A stretch of 14,763 nucleotides of DNA from Firmicutes bacterium AF25-13AC. Lineage in GTDB: Bacteria; Bacillota; Clostridia; Lachnospirales; Lachnospiraceae. The DNA lies in NCBI GenBank assembly GCA_003478935.1, contig QUFP01000060.1, forward strand, positions 1-14,763, written 5' to 3'. This document shows, one piece after another, positions 7,511-14,763 of this stretch (the first letter of the stretch is position 1; each line of letters starts with the position of its first letter). The notes beneath the pieces are model-generated. The model saw only the letters and a list, made by a program, of their open reading frames with translations, was not told the DNA's origin and did not search any database. The translations under genes were made by a program, and so were the position numbers.

Positions 7511-10414
7511 ATGTCAAAAGAAGAACTTGTATTGCCATATAAGCTTGAGCAGCATTTGGCAGAGATATGTAATAGTAGTGATACATATGCAAATTTGCTG
7601 TCAGTCTGGAATATTAATAAGAAGAGATGCCAAGAGGTTTTAAGTACCGTAGTCATGAATTATCCACACTATACAAAGCATGACGTCTCACATTGTGAAG
7701 CAATTATCACTAATATTGAAATGCTATTAGGTGAAAAAGCGATTCGTTCACTCTCTCCAACTGACACATGGATTTTGTTGCAAGCTGCATATCTACATGA
7801 TATTGGAATGGTAATCGAATGCAAACGGGTTGAAGAAAACTGGGAGACAAAGGAATTTCAAGAGTATTTGCATGAAATGGAAGAGTCGACCGATGAGGAT
7901 TTGGCAAAAAGCGCTCGTTTTATCAATTCACTTGGAGAAAATCTGAGAAAAGCGGAAAAAGTGGGGTCGTGGCCAATCCAAGTAAGAAATGCAGTAACCA
8001 TTTTGATCTCAGAGTATTATAGAAGACAGCATGCAGCAATGTCAGGCTCTTATGTAAAAGAGATGGGAAATATGTTCCATTTAGATTTGAGCTTTAGTGG
8101 ATTGATTCAAGATCGCCTTATTCAACTCTTAGGGGATATTGTATGCCTGCATACGGAACCAGGTAGAAAGATATTAGATTTGGATTATCGGACAAATGGC
8201 TTTAATGCGGATTATGCACATCCAAGATTCTTAGCGCAAATGCTTCGCATGGGTGATCTGCTGGATGCAGATAACAATCGTTTTAATTTGACAAATGAGT
8301 TTGTATTTGGTACGATTCCGAAAAGTTCAGAGAATCATTGGGAAAAGCACAAGTCAACACGTCATCTGTTGATCACGCCTGATGTAATAGAGTATAGGGC
8401 TGACTGTGGCGAAGATGAAGTATACCGTGAAACACGCAATTTTCTATCATGGTTGAAAGAAGAAATTGAGTTTTGGGCGCTTAATTGGAAAGCAATTATG
8501 CCAGAGAACATTAATGGCAGTGCACCAAAGTTGGGAAAGTGTGAGCTGCTACTGAGGGGAGTTCCAGATATTCAGGGACTTTCTGATTTGCAGTTTTCAA
8601 TCTCCCCAGAGAAAGCGTTTGAGGTGATAGAGGGAGCAAATATTTATAAGGATAAGTTTGTCTTTTTGCGAGAAACCGTGCAGAATGCATTGGATGCTTG
8701 TAAGGTGCAGCTATGGAGAGATTTATGTGAAGGACGGTATAAGGGCTGGGGGGTAGGACCGGATGTTGAAGAACTGCAGCCATTCAATATCAAAAAGGAA
8801 ATTTTTGCAAATTATGGAATAGAGATAAGGCTCTCTAATTGTGATGAAAAAACTATTAATGTGGTTATCAAGGATAATGGAATTGGTTTATCGGCAAAAC
8901 AGTTAAAGAAAATTTGCAATGTTGGAGTTAGCTATTCAGGGGATAAAGAGAGAAAAGAAGAGATCAATAGTATGCCGTTGTGGCTTCGCCCAACGGCTGG
9001 TTTTGGTATCGGTTTACAGTCAATTTTTCTGGTGGCACCAAAATTTGAGATCTATTCAAAAGCTGCTGGTGAGTATTGCATTCATGCAACGGTGACTTCA
9101 AGACGGAAAAATGGGTATGTGCAGGTATCAAAGTCGGATAAGCTGAAGCATCAGGGGACGGAGATTCATGTGGTGGTGCCGAAAGGGGTGAGGTATGGCA
9201 TTGATATTAATCGTATAAGTAACATTTCTGAATATATAGAAAGTTCCTATGATCCATTTTCGAATAAGGAAGATCCGGTATATTATCAGATATGGGATGA
9301 ATTAAGATTGATTATGGGAAAAACATTTTTTCCAACGCAATTGTATTTTAATGGAAAGCTAAAGGATACGATTGCTGTCCAACAATTTGAAGAAACTGAA
9401 AAGTACAATTCTAATGATCGCTATATGTTTAAAGTATTGCCGAAAAATGGAATGGAGCTATGGGATCGACAGACTTGTACAAGAGTTAATATCAGTCTGG
9501 ATACTGAAAATAGAATAAACAGGGGGCATTATTTCTTTAGAGGAATTGAATTAGATGCTTCTGCTTTTCCTTATAGAAAAAATGGAATTGTGCTTAACGT
9601 TGATTTTTATGGATTGGATACAAAACAAACACTTACTCTGGATCGAAGGCGAATACGAGACGAAGTGGAAGAGAAGGTTTGGAATATTATAGAATCAGCA
9701 ATTGAATTTTATCTTGTTGAGATAGAAAAAACTTTGTTTTCAAATGAAGAGAAAAAAGAAAAATCAGAATACAAACAAATTTATATATATTGGTGTAATG
9801 TTTCTTTAAAAAGAAAAATAAAATTGTTGAAACAATATAACGATATATTTAAAAATGTTAATGTGCTAATTGATGTTCTTAAAAAGGGTAATGATGGTAT
9901 ATTTGATGAAGGGGAGATGGATTTCAAAGAGGTGATAAAAGATTTAAAACAAGCATTGATGGTTTGTAATCTGGACAATTATATAGAATATGATGTGGAA
10001 GGATCAAGGATAGATGTTGAAGCAATAGAAACTGTATTAGATAAAAGTAATATCTCGTTTTCAACGGTTGTAGTAGATAAAGAATTTATAAGTATATTAA
10101 GAAAAGCTTTCTGTGAACAAGTTTTGATTATAGCAGAAGAAAAAAGAGATCGTTGTCTTTGGCTGCGTACACTTACAGTAGAGGAAGGAAAACTTCCAGA
10201 TGTTGTTGATAAAAGTACAAAAAAGAATTTAGTTGGAAATTTACTGAAGAAAAAGAAATTGTTAGGAAACTATATACTTAGCGAGATGACGATGAGAAAG
10301 TTTATGATTGGCATAAAAGAATATGAGCCACTATGTACAACACAGATACCATTTGGAATTATGGGAGAAAGATATTATCCAAGTATAGGTATATCATCTC
10401 ACCGGTTACGATAA
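7511..10414 (+). CDS. HD domain-Hsp90-like GHKL ATPase fusion protein, copy 1 (C-terminus frameshifted)
   Basis: A 967-residue product from ATG 7511 (GAGG about 7 bases upstream). The N-terminus has HD phosphohydrolase-like signatures: HYTKHDVSH (H53, H57, D58, H61), YLHDIGM (H96, D97), RRQH (H174) and RMGDLLDADNNR (D249). Residues about 380-560 form an Hsp90-type ATPase: N-box FLRETVQNALDA (E388, N392), G1 box KDNGIGL (D455) and G2 box GFGIGLQS (497-504). The remaining 400 residues match no family I know and include a basic helical stretch. No membrane segment is seen. Compared with the paralog at 11398, the last 90 or so residues are lost: the frame shifts after YYPS and ends at 10414, while the matching tail continues in another frame. 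A missing base near 10378 explains this, unless it is a sequencing error. A defence or signalling role is inferred. Confidence 0.85.
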   Translation: MSKEELVLPYKLEQHLAEICNSSDTYANLLSVWNINKKRCQEVLSTVVMNYPHYTKHDVSHCEAIITNIEMLLGEKAIRSLSPTDTWILLQAAYLHDIGMVIECKRVEENWETKEFQEYLHEMEESTDEDLAKSARFINSLGENLRKAEKVGSWPIQVRNAVTILISEYYRRQHAAMSGSYVKEMGNMFHLDLSFSGLIQDRLIQLLGDIVCLHTEPGRKILDLDYRTNGFNADYAHPRFLAQMLRMGDLLDADNNRFNLTNEFVFGTIPKSSENHWEKHKSTRHLLITPDVIEYRADCGEDEVYRETRNFLSWLKEEIEFWALNWKAIMPENINGSAPKLGKCELLLRGVPDIQGLSDLQFSISPEKAFEVIEGANIYKDKFVFLRETVQNALDACKVQLWRDLCEGRYKGWGVGPDVEELQPFNIKKEIFANYGIEIRLSNCDEKTINVVIKDNGIGLSAKQLKKICNVGVSYSGDKERKEEINSMPLWLRPTAGFGIGLQSIFLVAPKFEIYSKAAGEYCIHATVTSRRKNGYVQVSKSDKLKHQGTEIHVVVPKGVRYGIDINRISNISEYIESSYDPFSNKEDPVYYQIWDELRLIMGKTFFPTQLYFNGKLKDTIAVQQFEETEKYNSNDRYMFKVLPKNGMELWDRQTCTRVNISLDTENRINRGHYFFRGIELDASAFPYRKNGIVLNVDFYGLDTKQTLTLDRRRIRDEVEEKVWNIIESAIEFYLVEIEKTLFSNEEKKEKSEYKQIYIYWCNVSLKRKIKLLKQYNDIFKNVNVLIDVLKKGNDGIFDEGEMDFKEVIKDLKQALMVCNLDNYIEYDVEGSRIDVEAIETVLDKSNISFSTVVVDKEFISILRKAFCEQVLIIAEEKRDRCLWLRTLTVEEGKLPDVVDKSTKKNLVGNLLKKKKLLGNYILSEMTMRKFMIGIKEYEPLCTTQIPFGIMGERYYPSIGISSHRLR

Positions 10415-10656
10415 AGCAGTGGGAAGATTATAAGCAGCTAGGAGCTGATCGGCTTGTTGAGATAATCAGTTCTTGTTTGGAATTTTCAAGTCTAGTGGAT
10501 TATGTATATGAACACCAGCTTAAAAAGGGCAAGTACTCTAAGGAAGAAATTAGGAAATGTTACAAGGAATTTATGAGGGAGATGTATGAGATATGCAAGG
10601 AAGATGAAGTAGAAGATGGCAACTCGGTAGCACTTCCATCGAATAATAATGATTGA
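10384..10656 (+). pseudogene. Out-of-frame C-terminal tail of HD-Hsp90 copy 1
   Basis: This frame encodes YRYIISPVTIKQWEDY and, later, FSSLVDYVYEH and YSKEEIRKCYKEF. These align closely with YIISPITVTQWKEY, FSNLVDYVYEH and YTKEEIEKTYKK at the end of the intact paralog. It has no start with an RBS; the tail belongs to the preceding gene but is displaced by one base. There is no slippery heptamer at the junction (around 10370-10384), so programmed frameshifting is unlikely. Preservation of the reading frame and residues over 90 codons suggests the lesion is recent or artefactual. Confidence 0.85.
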
Positions 10657-10671
10657 CACACCCCTGCAAAC
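10654..10671 (+). repeat. 18-bp tail repeat, copy 1
   Basis: TGACACACCCCTGCAAAC lies at the stop of the HD-Hsp90 copy 1 tail. It recurs with one mismatch at 14626-14643, downstream of copy 2, in the same orientation. It could be a leftover of the duplication or an end of a mobile element. Confidence 0.6.
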
Positions 10672-10689
10672 AAAATATTGAAATACAGC

Positions 10690-10718
10690 TTGACTTTTTG
10701 ATAAATACAGATGATAAT
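10690..10718 (+). promoter_or_regulatory. Sigma-A-type promoter of the SLATT/HD-Hsp90 copy 2 operon
   Basis: TTGACT (10690-10695), a 17-bp spacer and GATAAT (10713-10718), each five of six matches. The predicted transcript would cover the SLATT-like gene and HD-Hsp90 copy 2, which are only 50 bp apart. Confidence 0.7.
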
Positions 10719-10786
10719 TTTAAAAGAAGAACTAAAAATTATGGCAATTGTGCACGGCTATAGTAAAAAGAGGAGGTACAAAAGAA

Positions 10787-11347
10787 GTGTGTATGAGTGA
10801 AACTGTAAAAAAGGAAAAAGAAGATTTTAAAAAGTTGTATGAGGGTATACAAAATGATGTAGTCAGAGAGCGAATTAGAGCAAGCGGTGAATGGTATATT
10901 GAGCGGGCAACCAAATATAAAAGGATTTTCTTTATATTAAGCGCAATCGGAATTATAGCGCCGCTTTTAGTAACGGTAATTATTAGTGCAGGGTTGAATC
11001 ATACAGATGGCGGTAGCGATATGGCAGTTCGAATCGTAATCGCAGCATGTTCGGCATTGGCATCCTTTTCATCTACATTTATGGTTGTGTTAAAATGTAA
11101 GGAAAAATGGACAAACTACAGAAATACAGTTGAGCAGATCAAGAGTGAATTGGTCTACTATTCAATAGATGAGGAAACGGATTGTGAGAGATTGAAAAAA
11201 CTGGTAGACAGAACCGAAAAGATTATGAGGGAAGAACACGGCAGATGGAATGAAATTCTAATGATGCAAAAGATTAATGAGACAGAAATCATTGCCTCCA
11301 CTGAGAAAATCAAAGGAAAGCAAGCAGATATCGAGAGAACGGAATAG
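10787..11347 (+). CDS. SLATT/DUF4231-like two-helix membrane protein
   Basis: A 186-residue protein. The start is taken as GTG 10787, which is 10 bases after AGGAGG (10771-10776); ATG 10793 would also be in frame but at 16 bases. A charged cytosolic N-terminal segment (1-46) is followed by two transmembrane helices (about 47-70 and 79-102) joined by a short loop. A cytosolic helical region then opens with WTNYRNTVEQIKSEL (108-122), the W..YR...E..K.E pattern typical of SLATT/DUF4231 proteins, and continues as a likely coiled coil. SLATT proteins are proposed pore-forming or membrane-perturbing effectors in nucleotide-linked conflict systems. Placement between two HD-Hsp90 genes suggests it is their effector or membrane anchor, which is an inference. 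Confidence 0.78.
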   Translation: MCMSETVKKEKEDFKKLYEGIQNDVVRERIRASGEWYIERATKYKRIFFILSAIGIIAPLLVTVIISAGLNHTDGGSDMAVRIVIAACSALASFSSTFMVVLKCKEKWTNYRNTVEQIKSELVYYSIDEETDCERLKKLVDRTEKIMREEHGRWNEILMMQKINETEIIASTEKIKGKQADIERTE

Positions 11348-11397
11348 CTATCTGTGCATCATTAACGGGCGATGAAGGACGAAATGGAGGGAGTAAA

Positions 11398-14300
11398 ATG
11401 CCAATTGAAGAACGGGTATTACCATATAAATTAGAACAGCATTTAAATGAGGTATGCAACAGTGATGCTGCATATACAAACTTATTGTCAGTTTGGAACA
11501 TCAACAAGAAGGTGTGTCAAGATGCATTGAGTACAGTTGTCATGAATTATCCACACTATACAAAGCATGATATTTCGCACTGTGAAGCAGTGATTACAGC
11601 GGTTGAAAAGTTGTTAGGAGAAGATGCGATTCGTACATTATCGCCGACCGATACATGGCTTTTGCTGCATGCAGCTTATTTGCATGATATCGGTATAGTA
11701 ATCGAATGCAAAAAGATTGAGGACAACTGGGAAACAGAAACGTTTCAAGAATACTTACATGAATCAGAGAATTCAACTGATGAAGAGTTGGCAGAAAGTG
11801 CGAGATACATCAATTCATTTAGAAACACGCTAGGAAAGAAGGAAAATGTAAGATCATGGCCAGTCCGTGTACGATATGCTGTGACACTTCTTATTGCGGA
11901 TTATTATAGAAGACAACATGCACAGGATTCAAATTTGTATGTAAAGGATATGGGAAATCCCTTTCATATTGATTTGAGCTTTAATGGATTGATTCAGTCA
12001 AGATTAATTAATTTGTTGTCTGATATAGTTGGGTCGCACGGAGAAGCAAGTAGCAAAATACTTGAGCTTGATCCTGTGACAGATGGTTTTAATGCTGATT
12101 ATGCCCATCCGAGATTTCTAGCAGAGATGCTGAGAATGGGTGATTTACTAGATGCCGATAATAATCGTTTTAACAATGTAAATGAAATGGTGTTGGGAGA
12201 GATTCCTGCATCCTCGAAAAATCATTGGAAAAAACATATGTCAGTACAACATATTCTGATTACACCAGATGTGATTGAATACAGGGCTGACAGCAGTGAT
12301 CTACAGGTTTACCGTGAAAACCGCAATTTCTTGTCAACACTAAAGGAAGAAATTACATTTTGGACACTAAATTGGAAAGATATTATGCCAGAGGGCATTA
12401 AGGGCAGCGCACCAAAGCTTGGCAAGTGTGAATTGCTGTTGAATGGGGTTCCTGATATTCAGGGGCTTTCGGATTTGAGGTTTTCCATTTCACAAGAAAA
12501 GGCGTTTGAGATCATGGAAGGTGCTAGTATTTACGATGATCCGTTGATCTTTTTGCGAGAGTTGATTCAAAATGCATTAGATGCTTGCAAAGTTCAGATG
12601 TGGAGAGATCTTTGTGAGGAGCGTTATAGGGGATGGGCAGAGAAATCACTAGGTAAGCCAATTGATAAAACGATACAGCCGTTTGAGATTGCAGAGGAAA
12701 TCTTTCACAATTATGTGATAGAGGTGAAGGTTTGCGATTGTGATGATAAGGAGCATCTGGAAGTAATTGTAAAAGATAACGGAACTGGTATATCGGCAGA
12801 GCAGGTTAAGAAAATTTGTAATGTTGGAGTGAGCTATTACGAAGATCGAGAGAGAAAAAAGGAAATTGAAAGTATGCCGGTATGGCTTAAGCCAACAGCT
12901 GGGTTTGGTATTGGGTTGCAGTCTATTTTCTTGGTAGCAGAGGAATTTAAGATTTACTCGAAGTCAGAGGAAGATATGGGAATAGAAGCGACCGTGGTAT
13001 CGAGAAGAAAAAATGGGTATGTGGAGGTGAGAAGATCAGATAAGTTGAAGAACCGAGGTACCGAGGTACATGTGATGGTGCCGAGGGAGATGGGGGAGAA
13101 GATGAGATCGGGAGCAACTACAGGCCAGTATGAGAAGAATGGATATGATCCGTTCTCAGATCGAAATGAAATGATATATTATAAAATTTTCGATGAGTTG
13201 AATCGATATATACAAAGTCCATATTTTTCTGTAAAGGTTTTTTTGAATGAAAAATTAAAAAAGACATTTGAAAGCAAACAAATGTATGAGGGTGAGAAAG
13301 GAGGTTTAAATAATAGATATAGAATAAAGCGTGGAGATGACTATAGCATGGAGCTGTGGGATTGTGAAACATGTACGGAAATGGAACTGTCTTTACAAGA
13401 ATGGTATCTGCCCTGTAGGGGTGCTTACTCTTTTAGAGGAATTCGTTTAGATTCAAGTCTAAGAGGTAAAGAGGATCAATTTGAACGATCTGCAATAATA
13501 ATAAATGCCAATTTTTGTGGTCTAGACGCGAAAGATATACTTACTATTGACAGGATGAGTATAAAAAGTGAGGCTGTGGAAAAAGTTAATGCGATACTGG
13601 ATACAGCAAAACAACTTTATTTTAGTGAAATTGAACAGGAATTATTTATTGAAGATAAAATTAGAGATGATAAGGAAAAGCATGATAGTATAATCTATAC
13701 ATATTGGTGTGCTGCTTCATTAGAGAGAAAATTGGAACTGTTGAAGAAGTATAATGATATATTTCGAGAAGTAAATGTAACAGTATCTGTTTTAAAAAAA
13801 GAATCAGATGAACAGTTTGTAAAGAAGGATCTTCATTTCGCAAAAATAATGGAAAATCTAGATCAGGTAGCGACAGTTTCTGATATGGAGTTTTATTCTA
13901 TTTATAAGTCGATGACGCTGCAAGCAGATCCCAATAGAATAAAAGTACTATTGAAGAAAAAAAAGATTCCTTTTTCAATTATTGTTCTTGAATTAGAGTT
14001 TTCTGGTTTACTGAAAACAGGAAAATATGGAAAAATAATGGTTATTTCTCAAAAACAGGGTACTTTTCTTCATTTGGTATCCTATGCAAGTCACAGTGGA
14101 AAAATAATAGAGCTAGTAGATAATGAGACTGAAATACATTTTATAAAAACATTATTGATCGAAGAAATGGATTATAGTGCATTAGAAGGGGGATCAATAA
14201 GGCGTTATATGCCAGGTATACAAAAGTATGCTCCAATATGTACACAGACGAAACCGGATAGTATTAGTGGTGAATGGGATCCAGGAGCTGGCTACATTAT

Positions 14301-14562
14301 TTCTCCAATCACAGTTACTCAATGGAAAGAGTATGGTCATTTAGAATATGATAAGTTTGAGAATGCTATATGTTCTGGTATAGAATTTTCTAATTTGGTT
14401 GACTATGTATATGAGCACCCGTTTGAAGAAAAAGCATACACAAAGGAAGAGATAGAGAAAACTTATAAGAAACTCATAAAAAGATTGTATGATCTATTTA
14501 AAGAGGACAAAACAAAAACAAGGCGAAGAGGAGTGAAAAAAACAGAGCAAGAAAAAGAGTGA
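11398..14562 (+). CDS. HD domain-Hsp90-like GHKL ATPase fusion protein, copy 2 (intact)
   Basis: A 1054-residue protein from ATG 11398, with GGAGG (11386-11390) 7 bases upstream. It is collinear with copy 1 without gaps for the first 400 residues or so; in the 60 residues from LPYKLEQH, 49 are identical. HD-type residues are H57, D58, H61, H96, D97, H174 and D249. The ATPase part has N-box FLRELIQNALDA, nearly the Hsp90 form, G1 box KDNGTGI (D460) and G2 box GFGIGLQS (502-509). The C-terminal half diverges more but keeps patches such as YWC..SL.RK, YIISP.T..QW and LVDYVYEH, and ends in a Lys/Arg-rich tail. It is probably cosynthesised with the SLATT protein. An ATP-driven conformational switch controlling the HD hydrolase or the membrane partner is plausible. 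Substrate unknown. Confidence 0.88.
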   Translation: MPIEERVLPYKLEQHLNEVCNSDAAYTNLLSVWNINKKVCQDALSTVVMNYPHYTKHDISHCEAVITAVEKLLGEDAIRTLSPTDTWLLLHAAYLHDIGIVIECKKIEDNWETETFQEYLHESENSTDEELAESARYINSFRNTLGKKENVRSWPVRVRYAVTLLIADYYRRQHAQDSNLYVKDMGNPFHIDLSFNGLIQSRLINLLSDIVGSHGEASSKILELDPVTDGFNADYAHPRFLAEMLRMGDLLDADNNRFNNVNEMVLGEIPASSKNHWKKHMSVQHILITPDVIEYRADSSDLQVYRENRNFLSTLKEEITFWTLNWKDIMPEGIKGSAPKLGKCELLLNGVPDIQGLSDLRFSISQEKAFEIMEGASIYDDPLIFLRELIQNALDACKVQMWRDLCEERYRGWAEKSLGKPIDKTIQPFEIAEEIFHNYVIEVKVCDCDDKEHLEVIVKDNGTGISAEQVKKICNVGVSYYEDRERKKEIESMPVWLKPTAGFGIGLQSIFLVAEEFKIYSKSEEDMGIEATVVSRRKNGYVEVRRSDKLKNRGTEVHVMVPREMGEKMRSGATTGQYEKNGYDPFSDRNEMIYYKIFDELNRYIQSPYFSVKVFLNEKLKKTFESKQMYEGEKGGLNNRYRIKRGDDYSMELWDCETCTEMELSLQEWYLPCRGAYSFRGIRLDSSLRGKEDQFERSAIIINANFCGLDAKDILTIDRMSIKSEAVEKVNAILDTAKQLYFSEIEQELFIEDKIRDDKEKHDSIIYTYWCAASLERKLELLKKYNDIFREVNVTVSVLKKESDEQFVKKDLHFAKIMENLDQVATVSDMEFYSIYKSMTLQADPNRIKVLLKKKKIPFSIIVLELEFSGLLKTGKYGKIMVISQKQGTFLHLVSYASHSGKIIELVDNETEIHFIKTLLIEEMDYSALEGGSIRRYMPGIQKYAPICTQTKPDSISGEWDPGAGYIISPITVTQWKEYGHLEYDKFENAICSGIEFSNLVDYVYEHPFEEKAYTKEEIEKTYKKLIKRLYDLFKEDKTKTRRRGVKKTEQEKE

Positions 14563-14625
14563 TTGCGAAAAATATATTAAGAAATGTTAAGCTTCAGTAT
14601 CTGGGTCCCAACAAGTGACAATCAC

Positions 14626-14643
14626 TGACACTCCCCTGCAAAC
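14626..14643 (+). repeat. 18-bp tail repeat, copy 2
   Basis: TGACACTCCCCTGCAAAC differs from 10654-10671 at one base. It lies 63 bases after the HD-Hsp90 copy 2 stop and just before the possible insertion sequence end at 14655. Confidence 0.6.
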
Positions 14644-14667
14644 TTTGTTGTATTGTAAACGCTCAAT

Positions 14668-14683
14668 AGTGGGTATACCCACT
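14668..14683. repeat. Perfect 16-bp palindrome
   Basis: AGTGGGTATACCCACT is its own reverse complement. It could be an operator or a structural part of the adjacent insertion sequence end. No regulator is identified. Confidence 0.5.
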
Positions 14684-14689
14684 TCAAAT

Positions 14690-14720
14690 AGCCGCTCCTG
14701 AGAGCGGCTTACAGTTCATT
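14690..14720 (+). terminator. Hairpin, possible terminator
   Basis: AGCCGCTC (14690-14697) and GAGCGGCT (14702-14709) form an 8-bp stem with a 4-base loop, followed on the + strand by a moderately T-rich stretch without a clean T-run. It could end transcripts from HD-Hsp90 copy 2, or belong to the minus-strand element. Confidence 0.45.
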
Positions 14721-14763
14721 TTATTTTCGACATTCGGCAGGCAACTTATCCGACCAAGGAAGA
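14721..14763 (-). CDS. C-terminal end of a minus-strand gene, probably IS66 TnpC transposase (partial)
   Basis: Only 13 codons and a TAA stop are inside the window. The residues LPWSDKLPAECRK resemble the end of IS66-family transposases of Clostridia, and codon choice is richer in G and C than in the neighbouring defence genes. The rest lies beyond the right edge. The identification is from memory of the family pattern and is weak alone; the nearby GTAA-type terminus supports it. Confidence 0.35.
   Translation of the reverse strand, partial: LPWSDKLPAECRK

Larger units (their letters stand above)
14655..14763 (-). mobile_element. Possible end of an IS66-type insertion sequence, continuing beyond the window
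   Basis: GTAAACGCTC at 14655-14664 resembles the GTAA-type terminal repeats of IS66 elements. About 65 bases inside it, a minus-strand reading frame stops (14721-14723) after the residues LPWSDKLPAECRK, which read like the C-terminus of IS66 TnpC transposases. The interval between terminus and stop is short, as in such elements. The 8 bases before it (14647-14654) could be the target duplication. Only 109 bp are visible, so this is tentative. Confidence 0.4.

Noticed and set aside
8511..8783. Minus-strand frame inside HD-Hsp90 copy 1
   Set aside because: A shadow of the conserved coding strand, with no RBS or recognisable domain.
10365..10390. Programmed ribosomal frameshift in HD-Hsp90 copy 1
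   Set aside because: No slippery heptamer or downstream stimulatory hairpin at the junction; a simple indel fits better.

Overview
The window looks like a stretch of a low-GC Gram-positive chromosome, most likely a gut Clostridia of the Lachnospiraceae type (Bacillota). This is inferred from the AT-rich sequence, strong AGGAGG-type ribosome binding sites, sigma-A-like promoters and the type of DAHP synthase and AraD; it is not proven. Almost every gene is on the + strand.

Left part (1-1916): a two-gene unit made of an ABC/AAA-type ATPase without a visible Walker A motif, and a 231-residue protein with a possible PD-(D/E)XK nuclease core. The ATPase frame appears broken at the very left edge. 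Centre-left (1976-4730): two housekeeping genes, each with a good promoter. They are aroF (DAHP synthase, the entry to aromatic amino acid synthesis), followed by a terminator, and araD (ribulose-5-phosphate 4-epimerase). Directly after araD is a deletion scar in which the start of a Wzz-like polysaccharide chain-length gene runs out of frame into the end of a gene with a LytR C-terminal domain.

Centre (4768-7397): a RloA/RloB-type pair (AAA15 ATPase plus a TOPRIM-like partner, the architecture of the AbiL abortive infection system). It is bracketed by two direct copies of a roughly 70-bp terminator-like palindrome.

Right part (7404-14562): the most unusual piece. Two long paralogous proteins each join an N-terminal HD phosphohydrolase-like domain to an Hsp90-type GHKL ATPase domain and a long uncharacterised C-terminal region. 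Between them lies a small two-helix membrane protein of the SLATT/DUF4231 type. The first paralog is frameshifted near its C-terminus; the second is intact and sits in an operon with the SLATT gene. I infer a defence or conflict system in which a sensor ATPase/phosphohydrolase is coupled to a membrane effector. Function is not demonstrated by the sequence.

Right edge (14626-14763): no + strand gene. There is a short repeat shared with the tail of the first paralog, a palindrome, a hairpin, and what may be the end of an IS66-type insertion sequence reading leftwards.

Overall the window reads as a defence island: three ATPase-based modules interleaved with core metabolic genes and marked by repeats, gene remnants and a probable mobile element edge.
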